A DNA stretch of 64,000 bases from Heterohyrax brucei. Lineage: Eukaryota > Chordata > Mammalia > Hyracoidea > Procaviidae. The notes beneath the pieces were generated by a model, which saw nothing but the letters and a program-made list of their open reading frames with translations, did not search any database and was not told the origin of the DNA. The stretch lies in the NCBI GenBank assembly GCA_028571685.1, contig CM053140.1, positions 64,052,201 to 64,116,200 on the forward strand. The letters are read 5' to 3'. This document shows, piece by piece, positions 12,935-30,149 of this stretch (positions within the stretch are counted from its first letter, which is position 1; every line of letters begins with the position of its first letter). Made by a program: the position numbers and the translations under genes.

Positions 12935-13405
12935 AACTGACAGGGTTAAACTCTACCCCACCCCCTGACCGGAACTTTCTGATAAGGCATTCTGTGTAAT
13001 AGCCCAATAGCCCAAGGCCATCTTACTGGTTGTCTGCTCAAGACTACTTCACTACTCACCAACCCCTCTCCCCACTCCATTTGGACATGAGCAATCAAAG
13101 AACTGCTTAGACAATATTCATGAGTTATATTCCCCCAACCACATGCCCCAGCTGCCATATTGTACTCCACACACGTTAATCAGTTTCTGATATTGCTTGC
13201 CTATTTCCAGAAACTTCATGAATTACGCATAAGTTCCCTGTCCCAAACCCTGTAACTGCCCTAGAATCCCTAACCTCCAGTGGCTTGATTTGAGACATAG
13301 TCTCTGAGTTCCTTGCTTGACTGGCTTGAAATAAAGCCTTTCTTTTTCTCAAAGGTCTGGTATCTATCAATTGACTCAAGGTGTCAAGACAGGCAGGACC
13401 TATTA
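12935..13405 (+). mobile_element. Second LTR type (ERV1-like), probable solo LTR
   Basis: A block of about 470 bp rich in C, ending with 'gaaataaagcctttctttt' followed by T-rich and TC-rich sequence, typical of the R/U5 end of gammaretrovirus-like LTRs. It begins near 'tgacagggtt'. It is distinct from the LTR family at 11928. Boundaries are approximate and no viral genes are present. Confidence 0.5.
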
Positions 13406-13444
13406 TCATTGGGCTATAGCCCAATTCTAATTCCTAAATTCCAG

Positions 13445-13870
13445 CAGCCTTCTTTACAGAGATGGAAAAAGCTATCATTTCAAAGAGCTAGCTTTGAGGT
13501 TTGTGGGTTCTTTCTATTCTTTGTTGGTTTTACTAATCTCTGTTCTTATTTTATCCTCTATATTCTTACTTTTGGAAACTGTAAGCTAATACATCACCTA
13601 CTGTTTTTCAGTTTTCTGATATGCTCACTTGAGACTATAGATACTCCTTTAAGGGCCACTTTGTGTGGGCCCACAAGTTTTGACACGTAGTGTTTTTGTT
13701 GCTGCCGAGTTCTAACTATTTTTATTTTTTCTTTGACTCATGAATTATTTAGAAGTTTTTCTGTTCCCTAATTTATGAATTTTATTCTTTTGCAAGCTAC
13801 AGTTTTATTATTCCTCATCTCTCTTCCCCACCCCATATCACTGACCTGTGGCCAAAGAACATGGTTTGTA
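13445..13870 (-). repeat. Old L1 fragment
   Basis: Minus-strand L1-like sequence; 'tttgactcatgaattattta' is typical of the ORF2 endonuclease/RT linker read in reverse. It is heavily decayed. Confidence 0.5.
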
Positions 13871-13989
13871 TGAAGTTAATACTTCAGGCTTCCTAATACT
13901 TTGCATGGCAGAGTTGATTGCTTGGTGGAAGAAAGAAGTGCTTTGTTTCTTTTAATTAAAATTTTATTTACCAGAATAACATAATGTTT

Positions 13990-14497
13990 TGTTAATGGAT
14001 TGAACTGTGGCCTCCAAAAATGTGTGTCAACTTGGCTAGGCCATGATTTCCAATATTGTGTGAGTGTCCATTTTGTCATCTAATGTGATTTTCCTGTGTG
14101 AATCCTATCTTTGTGACATTAACAAGGTGGGGTTAGTGGCAGTTATGTTAATGAGGCAGGGCTAAATCTACAAGACTGGATTGTGTTTTAAGTCAATCTC
14201 CTTTGAGATATAAGAGAGACGTGAACAGAGACATACAGTGGACCTCATACCACCAAGAAAATAGTGCCAGGAGAAGAGGGTGTCCTTAGGACCTAATGTG
14301 TCTGCATTGAGAACTTTCTCAATCAGGGGAAGACTGATGACAAGGATCTTCCTCCAGAGAGAGAGTGCTTTCCCTCAGAACTGATGCCCTGAATGTGGAC
14401 TTCTAACCTACTAGACAGTGAGAGAATAAATTTCTCTTTGTTGGAGTTATGCCCTTGTGGTATTTCTCTTACATCAGCACTAGATAAATAAGATACA
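13990..14497 (+). mobile_element. Solo LTR-like element, copy 3
   Basis: Begins TGTTAATGGATTGAACTG and ends AGATACA. It shares block order with copies 2 and 4: 'ggccatgattt' near the start, 'caccaagaaa' in the middle and a polyadenylation signal ('gagaataaatttctc') near the end. No clear target duplication. Confidence 0.65.
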
Positions 14498-14693
14498 TAA
14501 GTAATTGAAAAAGTCAAGTAGAATCACTTATCAACAAAAAGTAGCCACTCCCCTTTGTTTCCCTCCTCAAGTTTCTGTACCTTTGGGGCAATCACTTTGA
14601 CTTCCTATGGCTATTTCTTCCAGAACTTAATAACAAATTTCCAAAAAACAAGATTTCTCTGCTCTGTTTCGATTTTCAACTATTGACTTTTAG

Positions 14694-14888
14694 GAAACCC
14701 TGGTGGCGGTGGACTCGACGGCACTTGGCTTGGCTGGTGGCATAGTGGTTAAGAGCTACGGCAGCTAACCAAAAGGTTAGTGGCTCAAATCCACCAAGTG
14801 CTCCTTGGAAACTCTATGCGGCAGTTCTCCTGTGTCCTATTGGGTCACTATGAGTTGGAAACGACTCAAGGGCAGTGGGTTTCTTTTT
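14694..14888 (+). mobile_element. AfroSINE with an internal tail-like insert
   Basis: AfroSINE with head 'ggaaaccctggtggc', body 'ctccttggaaactctatg' and tail 'tatgagttggaaacgactc'. After the first 14 bases a segment resembling the SINE tail ('actcgacggcacttggctt') is inserted, and the head then resumes with 'tggtggcatagtgg'. Confidence 0.85.
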
Positions 14889-14918
14889 AGCAGGTTATTG
14901 ACTTCTAACCAAGAGATT

Positions 14919-15223
14919 ATTGTTGTTAGCTGCTGTTGAGCTGGCTCAGACTCATGGTGACACGTGCACAATGGGAGACATTGCTGGGTGGCCACTGGGA
15001 TCAATAGGGATTTTGTTACCTGATTTTTGGAGATGGATCACCAGGCCTTTCTTCCTAGCCCATTTTAGTCTGGAAACTCTGCTGAAATCTGCTCAGCATC
15101 ACAGCAACATGCAAGCCTCCACTGACAACAGGTGTTGACTGCCTATGAGGCACACTGACTGGGAATCAAAGCCTGTCTCCCATACGGAAGGTGAGAATGC
15201 TACCATTTAACCACCAATGTCCC
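14919..15223 (+). mobile_element. Long afrotherian SINE
   Basis: Starts 'ttattgttgttagctgctg', contains 'gatcaccaggcctttcttcc' and ends near 'ccaccaatgtccc'. It provides the uninterrupted reference for the split copy at 8300-9130. Confidence 0.7.
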
Positions 15224-15254
15224 TACTGTGGAGAGACATTAGGATTTAATTTTT

Positions 15255-17440
15255 TTTTCCTTCACATCCTTCTCTCCATCTTTCTAGTAATGTTACATAG
15301 CATTCTTTTGGCTAAATAAGTATTTATACTTACACGATGATAATATAAAGATTATTATTCATCGCTAAGTCTGCAGTGTATTATATTTCTTTTCCTGATC
15401 ACTTTTTCCCTCTGGAGTCTGTAATTGCCTTTCATGTCCCTTAAATTTAGTTGGTTTTGTTCTATTAGTACTAATTCAGCCTCAATCCCTCTTTTGGGAG
15501 TATAATTCCCTCTCAATATCGCCAAGCATGTCAGAATTGTTCAGTTATCTATTTATTTACTCAATTGCGCAGGCACCCCCTTACCCTCTTAGCAACAGTC
15601 CCCTTGAAGCCCTCTATCCTCCTGCTTCAGTCTATTTATGTTACCTTGAGACACAAAAAATTTTCAGTCTAACCTGGTTACCCCATGCATTTGCTCCACA
15701 CATATCTTGCTGTCCTACAACCTTATATTCTCACTTTCTTGGGAATTCTCCAACCTGTCTCTATGGGTACTCCATGTCCTGGATCACGTGTCTTCCTCTT
15801 TCTTGGTTTATTCCCTTATTTGACGATAGTGTATCCTTTGGTGGCTTTTTCAAAATGGTGCATGAGAGATAAAATTATTCAGGCCTTGCCTTTCTGAAGA
15901 TGGTCTTTATTTTATCCTCACACTTGATTGATAGCCTGCTATGTTCAAATTCCAGGTTGGAAATAATTTCCTTTCATAGTTCTGAGGCTACAGCTCCACT
16001 GTCTTTTGGCTTCCAGTGTTGAGGCTACAGTCTGATGCTGTATGATTCCCACATATGGAGGGGGGAGGTTGCTCCTTGTCCACTAAAAATCCTTCCTTTC
16101 CTTCTATAAGAGAGTTGCAGCTAGGCTCAGGGTGGCAGAGTGAGGGACTTGATTTCCTTGCCCCTATGCAGACTAAGTTGTAGCATAAATAATGAGTGCT
16201 ACTTCCAGGCTTGGCTTTGAAATTGTGGTACATGCACCCCTCCGTGCTCCTCCCATTTCTTAGAAGGCAGAACGTTGATGTGCCTATGATCCGGCTTCAA
16301 CAGAGGAGGCAGAGAAAAAACTACTGTGAATGGCAGAGAAACAAAAGAAAAGGATTCCTGGGCCCTGGAAACTCAGCAATCTGTCTTCCTGCCCTGGATG
16401 TTACATGACACAGAAATAAACTTCTTTGTTCTTTAAACTGCTACATTACCATGCATCTTTGGCAGTTTAGCTTTCTACTTGAACTGTTTTACTACTATCC
16501 TTGTACGTGACAGGTTTTTCTTCTTTCTGAAAGGTTTTTGGATTGTCTCCATCAACAGTGGTAACATTTCATAATGATGTTGATGATTTCATGTATCTTT
16601 GTTTTTCATTTATTGGTCTGAGAGATTAGTCAGTGGTATTTTCAATATAAAACCTTGCATCTTTCATTTCCAGGAAGATTTCTTACAATATTATTCCTTT
16701 GATATGTTTTTCTCCTATAATAGGTGAATGTTTACCATCTTTTTCTTATCACTTTTGTTTGTTTGTTTCTTTACCTTTTCTATTTTCATGAGAATTTCTC
16801 AACTTTATCTTTTCACTAAGGGTTTTAGGATCTCCATTTGATTATATCTGATAGACTCCAGTTCTCCAGTGAGATTCTCTATGTTTTCATGTATTTTTTA
16901 AAAAATCTTTTCTCCTATTTTTGGAACTCATTAATCACATCTATTTGAAGGTCTTTGCCAGCTAATGCCAGTAACACTGGTATATCTGTTTCTATTATCT
17001 ATTTCCCCTGCTGGCTTTCAGTTATGTTGTTCTTGTCTTTTGGCATACCAAGTTTCTGTGACTGGAGTGTCAGATACCAGGCACGAAAATGTTGTAGGAA
17101 CTCTGGATGATGTGGCTTTACCTCAAAGAGGCTTCACCGTTTTCTCCACTAAGCTGGTAGTTCTAGGTTGATAGTTATTACCTCTCAAAATTTGAATTAA
17201 CACCCCCTCTTTTTTTATGACTTCCATTTGTGCTGAGGTTCTGCAGAGTCATGTCAATCCTATCATTCTTTTGATTTTGATTTTATTTCTTTAAAAAATT
17301 TTGCTGCACTTACTGTTCATTTCTCTTGTTCATTTTAATTTTTACTTTTGCTCAAGGTATTCAGTTTCCTCATGTGTTATTTTATGAGTAATTTAGAAGT
17401 TTGAGTTCATCTGTCAATCATTAACTGGGAATTCCCTGGG
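15255..17440 (-). repeat. Old L1-derived sequence with an embedded repeat
   Basis: Minus-strand L1-like sequence, clearest at 15895-16020 (the 'aggttggaaataatttcc' block) and 16600-17170. About 16020-16490 is a different block with a polyadenylation-like 'agaaataaacttctttgttc', possibly another LTR. No open frame of interest. Confidence 0.5.
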
Positions 17441-17760
17441 TCCTGGGTTGGGATGTAGCCTCCAGACAAGATTGGATTGTCTCAGAGTGCTGCCACCCAC
17501 CTGCTGCTGTCGAGTCTATTTCCAACTCATAGAGACCCTGGAGGATGAAACAGACTGCACCACAGAGTTGCCAATGAGCACCTGGTGGCTTCAGACTGCT
17601 GACCTTTTGGTTAGCATTCGTGGCTCCTAACCACTACACTGCCAGAGTTTCTCTTTAGTTTTTGACTTGAGGTGTCATGAACTATTAGGGAGTATTAATA
17701 CAAACCCCAAACTCACATAAAGTAAACTCATAGTTGCAAATTTGCAGAGAAGACTTTTTA
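17400..17760. repeat. Paralogous segment A, carrying an AfroSINE
   Basis: It shares 'gtcaatcattaactggga', 'tgggtcctgggttg', 'cttgaggtgtcatgaacta' and 'agtattaatacaaac' with 19886-20265. The AfroSINE at 17496-17652 interrupts it at a different point from the AfroSINE in the partner copy. Confidence 0.8.
17496..17652 (-). mobile_element. AfroSINE
   Basis: Minus-strand copy running from 'ctgctgtcgagtctatttcc' to 'ccactacactgccagagttt'. Decayed but essentially full length. Confidence 0.85.
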
Positions 17761-17855
17761 ATATCACAATTTTGTATTCCTTTCCTAGAGGGAAGATAAT
17801 TTTTAGTCCACAGGTTCACTGAGGATTTGATTCCTGAGAGTTATGGCATTATGGG

Positions 17856-17956
<101 letters not shown>

Positions 17957-17999
17957 CACATGTGTCTGTGGGGGAGGGCAGTGCTCTTAATTTAGCTCT

Positions 18000-18600
18000 T
18001 TACCTTTCAAGGCCCAAGGCCTTGTCTGCTGTTCTCAGCGGGATTCTTGAACTTCAGGTTCCAGGTCACAGGGACCAGAAAATGCCCTGAAAGCACCTGC
18101 AGCTTCAGTCCTGTTTAACCATTCAGATTTTCACCTTCTTCTTTATTTCTGGTCTTGTGGAGATGCAGGGGATTTTTCTCACTTTCTTGAGAGGTCAGCT
18201 ATACATTTAAAATATGTCTGTTGTTTAACTTGTTGTTTTATAACTAGAGAGCTGTATAGAATTCAGTGTCTACAAGACTGTCAAAAATGGAAGCCCCTGG
18301 CTATGTATATGTATTTTTTTGGTGGTTATTATTCAATTACATACCTGGAGTGGGAAGAAGTGCCTGCTCAGCCCACCAGTATTATTATTATTAATCATTC
18401 ATGTTATTAATATTTTTCTTTAATTTAAATGATATTTTAAAACTTAAATAAATATACTTAAAAAAAGAAAGTTCATATCAGTATGCTAGGTGGAAAACAA
18501 ATATTACTTATAACAATTCATGCAGTGAGAATAACCCAATGTTCATAAATTCTAGCTCTGATAAAGGCTCTGAACCTGAAGGCTGCTCTCTCTTTCTTGT
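18000..18600 (-). other. CSMD2 intron, no recognised feature
   Basis: Intron sequence between the GT repeat and a MIR. It includes AT-rich stretches around 18380-18480. I see no gene or RNA in it. Confidence 0.5.
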
Positions 18601-18604
18601 GGGG

Positions 18605-18835
18605 CAGTACAGCAAAGTAGTTAAACGTATGGATTCTGAAGTTAGGCTGCGAGGGTTTGAGTATCAACTCTGCCCCTTACTAACCAGTGACCTTAAACCT
18701 TAACCTCTGTGCCTCAGTTTCCTCATATATTAGATGGAGATATGATTAGCTCCTGCCTCACAGGATTATCATGAGGATTAAACAAGCTAACACACACACA
18801 GTTCTTAGAACAACAGCTGGCGTACGGTGAGATGT
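18605..18835 (+). repeat. MIR SINE
   Basis: Classical MIR: 'ttaaccagtgacc'-like block, then 'tgcctcagtttcctcatata' and 'ggattatcatgaggattaaa'. It is an ancient tRNA-derived SINE shared by mammals. Confidence 0.85.
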
Positions 18836-18989
18836 GCCTCTGTCGGAGAGGGTTTAAAGCCATTCTAGCACCAAATTGACCTGTTATCCTTGTTAGATAC
18901 AGTGATCACTTTATCTCAGAAGCCTTCTCTGACTTCTCCTTTTCCTGCCTTAGGCTAAATTCATGTCCTTCTTTCTTATTCTCACGGCA

Positions 18990-19140
18990 TTAAGTGCAAC
19001 TCTGTGTTTCTATATCTGATGACTTTTCTGTCCGTCTCCTGTAGGGGAATGTGAGCTCCTTTTGGGCAGAATTGGTGTTTTTCTCTCTGTACCCACCATG
19101 CTGAGCACAGGTACAGCATAGTGATGTACTCAATAAAAAG
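18990..19140 (-). repeat. L2-like 3' end
   Basis: The blocks 'gtgagctccttttgggca' and 'catagtgatgtactcaataa' are typical of an L2 3' end in minus orientation. Decayed. Confidence 0.55.
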
Positions 19141-19484
19141 AAAAGAAATAAATAAGAGGAAGGGCTTGAGGCTTGGGATGCTTTGGTGACACCAAAACGA
19201 TTTGTGGGTGGGTGCTGTTTTACCAAGGATGTACTGTGTGATATGCAGTTCCAGCTTGGTGGAACAAAGAGCTTTTCACTGCCTAATGAATAAGCATAAT
19301 CCTATAAGAGTGTCCCTGAACTCAGGTAGAAGCTAGTAAAATAAAACATAGTATATTTTCAGCATGTGCTTCTCTTTAGACTGCTCTGTGCTTAGTCTCC
19401 TAGAGACCTGACACTTCAGACAATCAGAAGTAAGACCCAGCTCCTGGAAATCATGTTTCTTTCTTCATTCAGTGTGTTGTTGAA

Positions 19485-19890
19485 TACTGTACTCCCTACC
19501 CCAAAAGATAGGCTTATATGCTGACCCCTAGAACCTGTGAATGTAACCTCTTCTGGAAAAGGGTCTCTGTAGATGTAATTAAGTTAAACATCTTGAGATG
19601 AGATCATTCCAGATTATACAGGTGGGCCCGAACTCAATGACAGGTGTCCTTCTAAGAAACACACAGAACGGAAGACACAGATAGAGATGGCCATGTGAAG
19701 GTCGAGACGGAGACAGGAATGATGTGGCCACAAGCCAAGGAATCCTCGCAGCTTCTTATACAGCTGAAAGAGGCAAGAAGTGGAATTTCCCATACAGCCT
19801 TTGGAAGGAGCACAGCCCTGCCAACACCTTGAGAGAGTAAACTTCTGTTAAACGACAGAAGTTTTAACAGAATAAACAGAATACACTTCT
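19485..19890 (+). mobile_element. MLT1-type MaLR LTR
   Basis: Order of blocks: 'ccccaaaagataggc', 'gtgggcccgaactcaatg', 'ggccatgtgaaggtcgagac', 'ccctgccaacaccttgag'. This is the usual MLT1 order. Its 3' end is disturbed by overlapping inverted repeats (19840-19870). Confidence 0.7.
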
Positions 19891-20265
19891 TCTGAGTTTA
19901 CTTGTCAATCATTAACTGGGAGTTTTCTGGGTCCTGGGTTGAGAGTGTAGCCTCCAGGCAGAACTGCATTGTCTAAAGGTGTTGCCAACTAGAGATTCCT
20001 TTATTTTTGGCTTGAGGTGTCATGAACTATTTAAAAAAACCAAACCCACTGCCATTGAGTCAGGTCCGACTCATAGTGACCCTATAGATCAGAGTAGAAC
20101 TGCCCCATAGTGTTTCTAAGGAGCATCTGGCAGATTGAACTGCTGACCTTTCGGTTAGCAGACATAGCACTTAACCCAGTACACCACCAGGGTTTCCAAG
20201 TATTAATACAAACATCAAACTCACACAAAGTAGACTCACAGTTTGTAGAAATTTGTCATGGTAGT
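19886..20265. repeat. Paralogous segment B, carrying an AfroSINE
   Basis: Partner of 17400-17760. Homology runs up to 'gtcatgaactatt', is broken by the AfroSINE at 20033-20197 and resumes with 'agtattaatacaaacatc'. Confidence 0.8.
20033..20197 (-). mobile_element. AfroSINE
   Basis: A clean minus-strand copy from 'aaaccaaacccactgcc' to 'ccaccagggtttcc'. It is one of the best preserved in the window and key evidence for an afrotherian host. Confidence 0.92.
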
Positions 20266-20362
20266 CCTAGGAAGTTGATACACTTTTCTTTGACCCCCTC
20301 TGACGTCAAGATCAGCTGTCACCTTGTTTTCCTACCCTGGGGAAGTTTCACTGAGGGGGTCA

Positions 20363-20575
<213 letters not shown>

Positions 20576-20964
20576 TCAGGGAGGCTGGAGTCCTCAGAAG
20601 ACCTTTCTGGCCATTCCCTGGATCGTACATGAGCCATCTCCCTCCTATCCCTTTTGTTCCCAGCATTCCCCTACCTCCCTCCACTCCACTCCCCAGCCCC
20701 CTAGCTTTGCCGCCAATATAATGGCCAAGATGCAGATAATGTGGACACGGGCTTGTTCAACCCTGGAGGAATCCAAACCTTCAGCACTTTTCTCAAGGGA
20801 AGAAAGAATGATTTTGGTCAAAACTTTGAAATCTCAAGGGAAGAAGACACATTTTGTTTGAGACCCTGGAATCTCCCTCCCAAGGCCTGGCCTTGCAGTT
20901 ATTACTGTTTGCTGTCAGTGGAAGCCTCTGCTTGCCTTCGTATGAAGATTGCCCTCCGATATCA

Positions 20965-23410
<2,446 letters not shown>

Positions 23411-23508
23411 CAGCTGTCTGCAACCTCCCAGGACCTCACCATAGTACATCAGACCTTGTTATTGAACGTCCTCCTCAAGAAGCTCAGAGGAGGACTTGCT
23501 CTGCTTTA

Positions 23509-24659
<1,151 letters not shown>

Positions 24660-24660
<1 letters not shown>

Positions 24661-25950
24661 GCCTGAGTTGATCAGAAGCTACCATATCCAGGAGGCAGCA
24701 ACCAGGGCTTTGAATTGGTTCATTCTAATTTGAACCCCTGCTGAGAATGTGTATTTTCATTCCAGATATAACAAATCAGAATCTACATTTTAACAGGACT
24801 CCCACTGCTCTACTAGCGGTTCTCAGAACTGGTTCCTAACCATGTTTTCAAGGGACAATTGGCATAACAAAGTTTACTAAGAAAATGTTCTGCATCTCAC
24901 GTTGGTGAGAGGTGTCTGGGGTCTTAAAAGCCATGGATTGGTCATCTAAGATACATTAATTGGTCCCAATCCACCTGGAGCAGAGAAGAACGAAGAACAC
25001 CAAAGATACATGGAAAATACTAGCCCAAGAGATAAAAGGTTACATATACACTAGAGACTCCATCAGCCTTAGACCAGAAGAACTAGATGGTGCCCAGCTA
25101 CCCCCAATGACTGCCCTGATAGGGAACACAACAGAGAGTTCCTGATGGAGTAGGAGACAAGTGGGGTGCAGAACTCAAATTCTAGTAAAGAGACCAGAGT
25201 TAATAGTTTGACTGAAACTGGAGGGACCCCAGAAGACATAGTTCCCAGGCTCTCTGTTAACACAAAACTAAAACCATTCCCAAAATCAACTCTTCAGACA
25301 AAGATCAGACTGAACTGTATGACATAAAATGATATTAGTCAAGATTTAGTTCAAGTAGATACATGAAACTAAATGGATGGTGCCTATCCAGAGGTGAGAT
25401 AAGAAGTCAGAAAGGGACTGGAGAGGGTTGGATGGACACGGGAAATCCAGGTGGAAAGGAGGAGTGTGCTGTATAGGGAGAACAACTAGGGACGCCCAAC
25501 AATGTGTACATAAATTCTGTGTGCAAAACTAATTTGCACTGTTAGCTTTCACTTAAAGTACAGCAACGAAAGAACTGGTTCCTAACCAGCAGCATTAGCA
25601 CTGTCCTGGAAACTCGGCAGAAGTGCAAATTTGCAGCAGGGGTTCAAACTGAAATGAACCAGTTTGAAGTCATGGCAGCAACTTACAGAATAGGAAATGC
25701 ACATGGGTGACAAGCGGGCTTCCATTCTGTTAATTGAGGTTTGAACCGCTGCCGAAAATTTGCATTTCTAACAGCTTCCCAGGAAGTTATACATAAGAAT
25801 CACCTGGGGAATCTTGTTAAGATGTAGATTCTTATTCAGTATATCTGGTGGTGGAATTGCAAACTCTTTACAGGAATTTGTCAGAAATGAAAATTCTCAG
25901 CAGTGGCTGAAACTGGAATCAACCGGTTGAAGTGCTGTTGACAAGTAAAG
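24660..25950 (+). repeat. MER5-like hAT fragments, interrupted by an L1
   Basis: 24660-24842 and 25589-25950 contain MER5-type blocks in both orientations ('gaaaatttgcatttctaaca', 'aagaatcacctggggaatc'). The short L1 at 24843-25570 sits in one copy. Joining the flanks restores the copy. Confidence 0.6.
24843..25570 (+). mobile_element. 5'-truncated L1 (3'UTR only) with perfect 18-bp TSD
   Basis: A 728-bp plus-strand L1 3'UTR, homologous to the 3' parts of the L1s ending at 63185 and, reversed, at 111. The 18-mer 'agaactggttcctaacca' flanks it exactly at 24825-24842 and 25571-25588. Its 3' end is 'tttcacttaaagtacagcaa', with hardly any poly(A) left. Confidence 0.93.
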
Positions 25951-26039
25951 AAAGATGACCTCAGCCTCACTAACTAGCAATGTGATGCCAGTTAAGATAA
26001 TGAGCTTTCTTTTTGAACTCAAACTGGTAAATATTTTTA

Positions 26040-26620
26040 AATGATTGGCAAGATCCACTGTTGATGAGGCTGTGAGTTAAAAAATATTGTCACAAACTGC
26101 TGGCAGAGTTCCAAATTGAGATAGTCTTTCTACAAGACAGTGGGGCAATATATGTTAAGAAACATAAAGTGCCTGCCTTTTGGCCCAGAATTTTTCATTT
26201 TTAGTATTTTATTATAGTACTAAAGAAATGCTATTTTAGGGATATTTTATGCAGAACTTCTAACAGGATTAAACTGTAGACAACTTAAATCCACCATCAG
26301 CCGGAGAAGATCAAATGGGCTGTAGCACCCACAACAACAGAATTCTTTACAGCCATTAAAACTGATAAATAAATCAGACTGTATTGACATGGAAACATAC
26401 TGATGGCATATCAATGGCTGAAAATTACAAATTATCTAACAGCATGTGCAGCATGATCTGAAACCATTTATAGAAAATTACACACATGCAAAAATGCATA
26501 GTGATTGATACAAAAGTATAATTCAAAGCTTAATTATGGTTATTGTTGGGAACTGAGAGTTCAGATGATTTTGATTTTCCTCTTTATATTTCTAGATACA
26601 GTATGAATTTTTTTAGGTTG
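26040..26620 (+). repeat. Old L1 3' fragment
   Basis: It has the L1 ORF2-end signature 'tttacagccattaaaactga', followed by 'gacatggaaacatactgatg'. Heavily decayed. Confidence 0.55.
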
Positions 26621-26639
26621 ACCATAATTCACGGCAAAT

Positions 26640-27150
26640 AAGCAATTCAGCTGCTTCTCAAGCAGAAAAGTAAGGTTGCTGGGTTCAGACTCAACACTGA
26701 GACTTGCTGTCTTTCCAATGGTCCCCTAGTGGTGGGTGGTGGTCTGAGGGGCCAACTACACAGCAAATGCTGCCCATCCTGGGACCACTTTCTCTGCTGG
26801 CCTCAGTTTCTGCTAAATTTTTCCAAACTGAAGACAATTTTCCGCAATATCCACAGAGTGCCATGAGTATGCAGATAATTTTCCTCAGTATCAGATAAAT
26901 TCCAGGTAGAAAGCAAAAATAGTCCCTACTGCTTTCTCAAAGTAGGGGTACAGATAAAACCTTCCAGAGTCCGCTTACAGGTCACGACAGGACCAAGCGA
27001 CCAAGCACCTGCTTTCTCTGTGGATTTTAGTAAGGTCTGAGCCCTGAAATTGGCTTGGGGGCTTTTCTGAGCACAATCGGATCCAGTAGGTAAGAAATGA
27101 CCTCTGTAGCAGAAAAATCACAGGTCCCCCGGCAAAGTTTTGTCCATGTT
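26640..27150 (-). other. CSMD2 intron, no recognised feature
   Basis: Unique-looking intron, with neither a repeat nor a coding signal that I can support. Confidence 0.5.
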
Positions 27151-27154
27151 GGGT

Positions 27155-27600
27155 ATTTTCTTTTTTTTTTAAATTGTGTTTTAGGTGAAAGTTTCCAGTG
27201 CACTCTCCTCCCTTTTCTCCCCCGATGGGTTCCCTGTATCATCTGTCCAGGTGTTCTGTCCCTTCCTGCAGTCTCATCTCTGCTTTTGGGCAGGTGTTGC
27301 CTATTTGGTCTTGTATGCCTGAATTAAGAAGCACATTTCTCCTACTGTTCGTTCTATAGGCCTTGTCTAGTCTTTGGCTGAAAGGTGGACTTCAGGAGTA
27401 GCTTCAGTTCTGAGTTAGCAGGGCATCAGGGGGCCATATTCTAAGGGTTTCCTCCAGTCTCTAGAAGAGTGTCTGGCAGACCAGTAAGTTCGATCCATGC
27501 AGGGGATTTTCCACGAAAACACACATGTTCCCAGCACAGAGCACCCCCAGATCTTGGGGTACTATCCCATTCAGTTAAGAATCATCGCCTTTATCTTTGA
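27155..27600 (-). mobile_element. 5'-truncated L1, 3'UTR only
   Basis: The T run at 27160-27171 is the poly(A) of a minus-strand L1. It is followed by 3'UTR blocks shared with the L1 at 35564-46048 ('ggtgaaagtttcc', 'tcagttctgagttagcaggg'). The upstream limit is approximate. Confidence 0.7.
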
Positions 27601-27742
27601 GTTAATTTCCTCTCATCTGTGGCTGCAGACAGTCTACCAGCGCTGGGGCTACTGAATTTCTTCCTCTAAACTTCCTTCCTCTTTTACTAGTGTCTCTGAC
27701 AAACCTCCTGTCTGATTCTGGGGAGGAGACTACCTATTCTCA

Positions 27743-28081
<339 letters not shown>

Positions 28082-28387
28082 CTATCTTATACCTGCTGGG
28101 AATCTGCGCTAAGCAGGAAGAACCAGAGACGACCTTCTTACTTACTGGGGGGTGGGTAGTGAGGGTTCTGATCGTTCTGTAATCTTACCACGCTCCCCCA
28201 AGTGTGAGGAGCCAGTGTTCTGCACAGCCCTCCCCTTGATGTTCAAGGTCCAAGCCTTACCTTGGTACCTCCCAGTTCTTACCCTGAAGAAGTTCAGAGG
28301 CTAGTCCTCACCTCGCACACCTCCAACAAGATGTTAGAACTGTGCCTGTCACTCCCTCCTTCCTAGATGTTCAAGGACCAGGCCTCA

Positions 28388-29480
<1,093 letters not shown>

Positions 29481-29489
29481 CACCTGGCT

Positions 29490-29670
29490 AGAGCCTGTAA
29501 AATGCCCCATATGGCTTTTCCACCTCTTTGAGCCTCAGTGATCTCATTATGAAGTAGGGCTAGTAACAGTTACTTCGTGGGGTTATGGTGAGAAGCAAAT
29601 AAGATAAGGCACACACAGCACTTGGCTCAGCGCTACCCCAAAGTAGGTGCTCAAACACGACTAGCAGTCA
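29490..29670 (+). repeat. MIR SINE
   Basis: It contains 'tttgagcctcagtgatctc' and 'ggggttatggtgagaagcaa', the MIR core and flank. It ends about 130 bp from a coding exon. Confidence 0.75.
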
Positions 29671-29691
29671 AGGTCAAGCCCCATCACTTCA

Positions 29692-29997
<306 letters not shown>

Positions 29998-30149
29998 TCA
30001 TAAGAACACTAGCAGGTGTCACCTGGGGGACCGAGAACGGCTCAGAGTGGAAGTCACATGCTACATAAGGGTCCTGTGGACAGAAACAACTCTCATGTTG
30101 CTTTCATGCCTGACCACTTCACCCTGAGAAGGGAAGGAGAAACTGTATG

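Noticed and set aside
13990-14497. Possible host promoter or first exon in the LTR copies
   Set aside because: LTRs can drive transcription, but there is no splice or transcript evidence in the sequence to support it.
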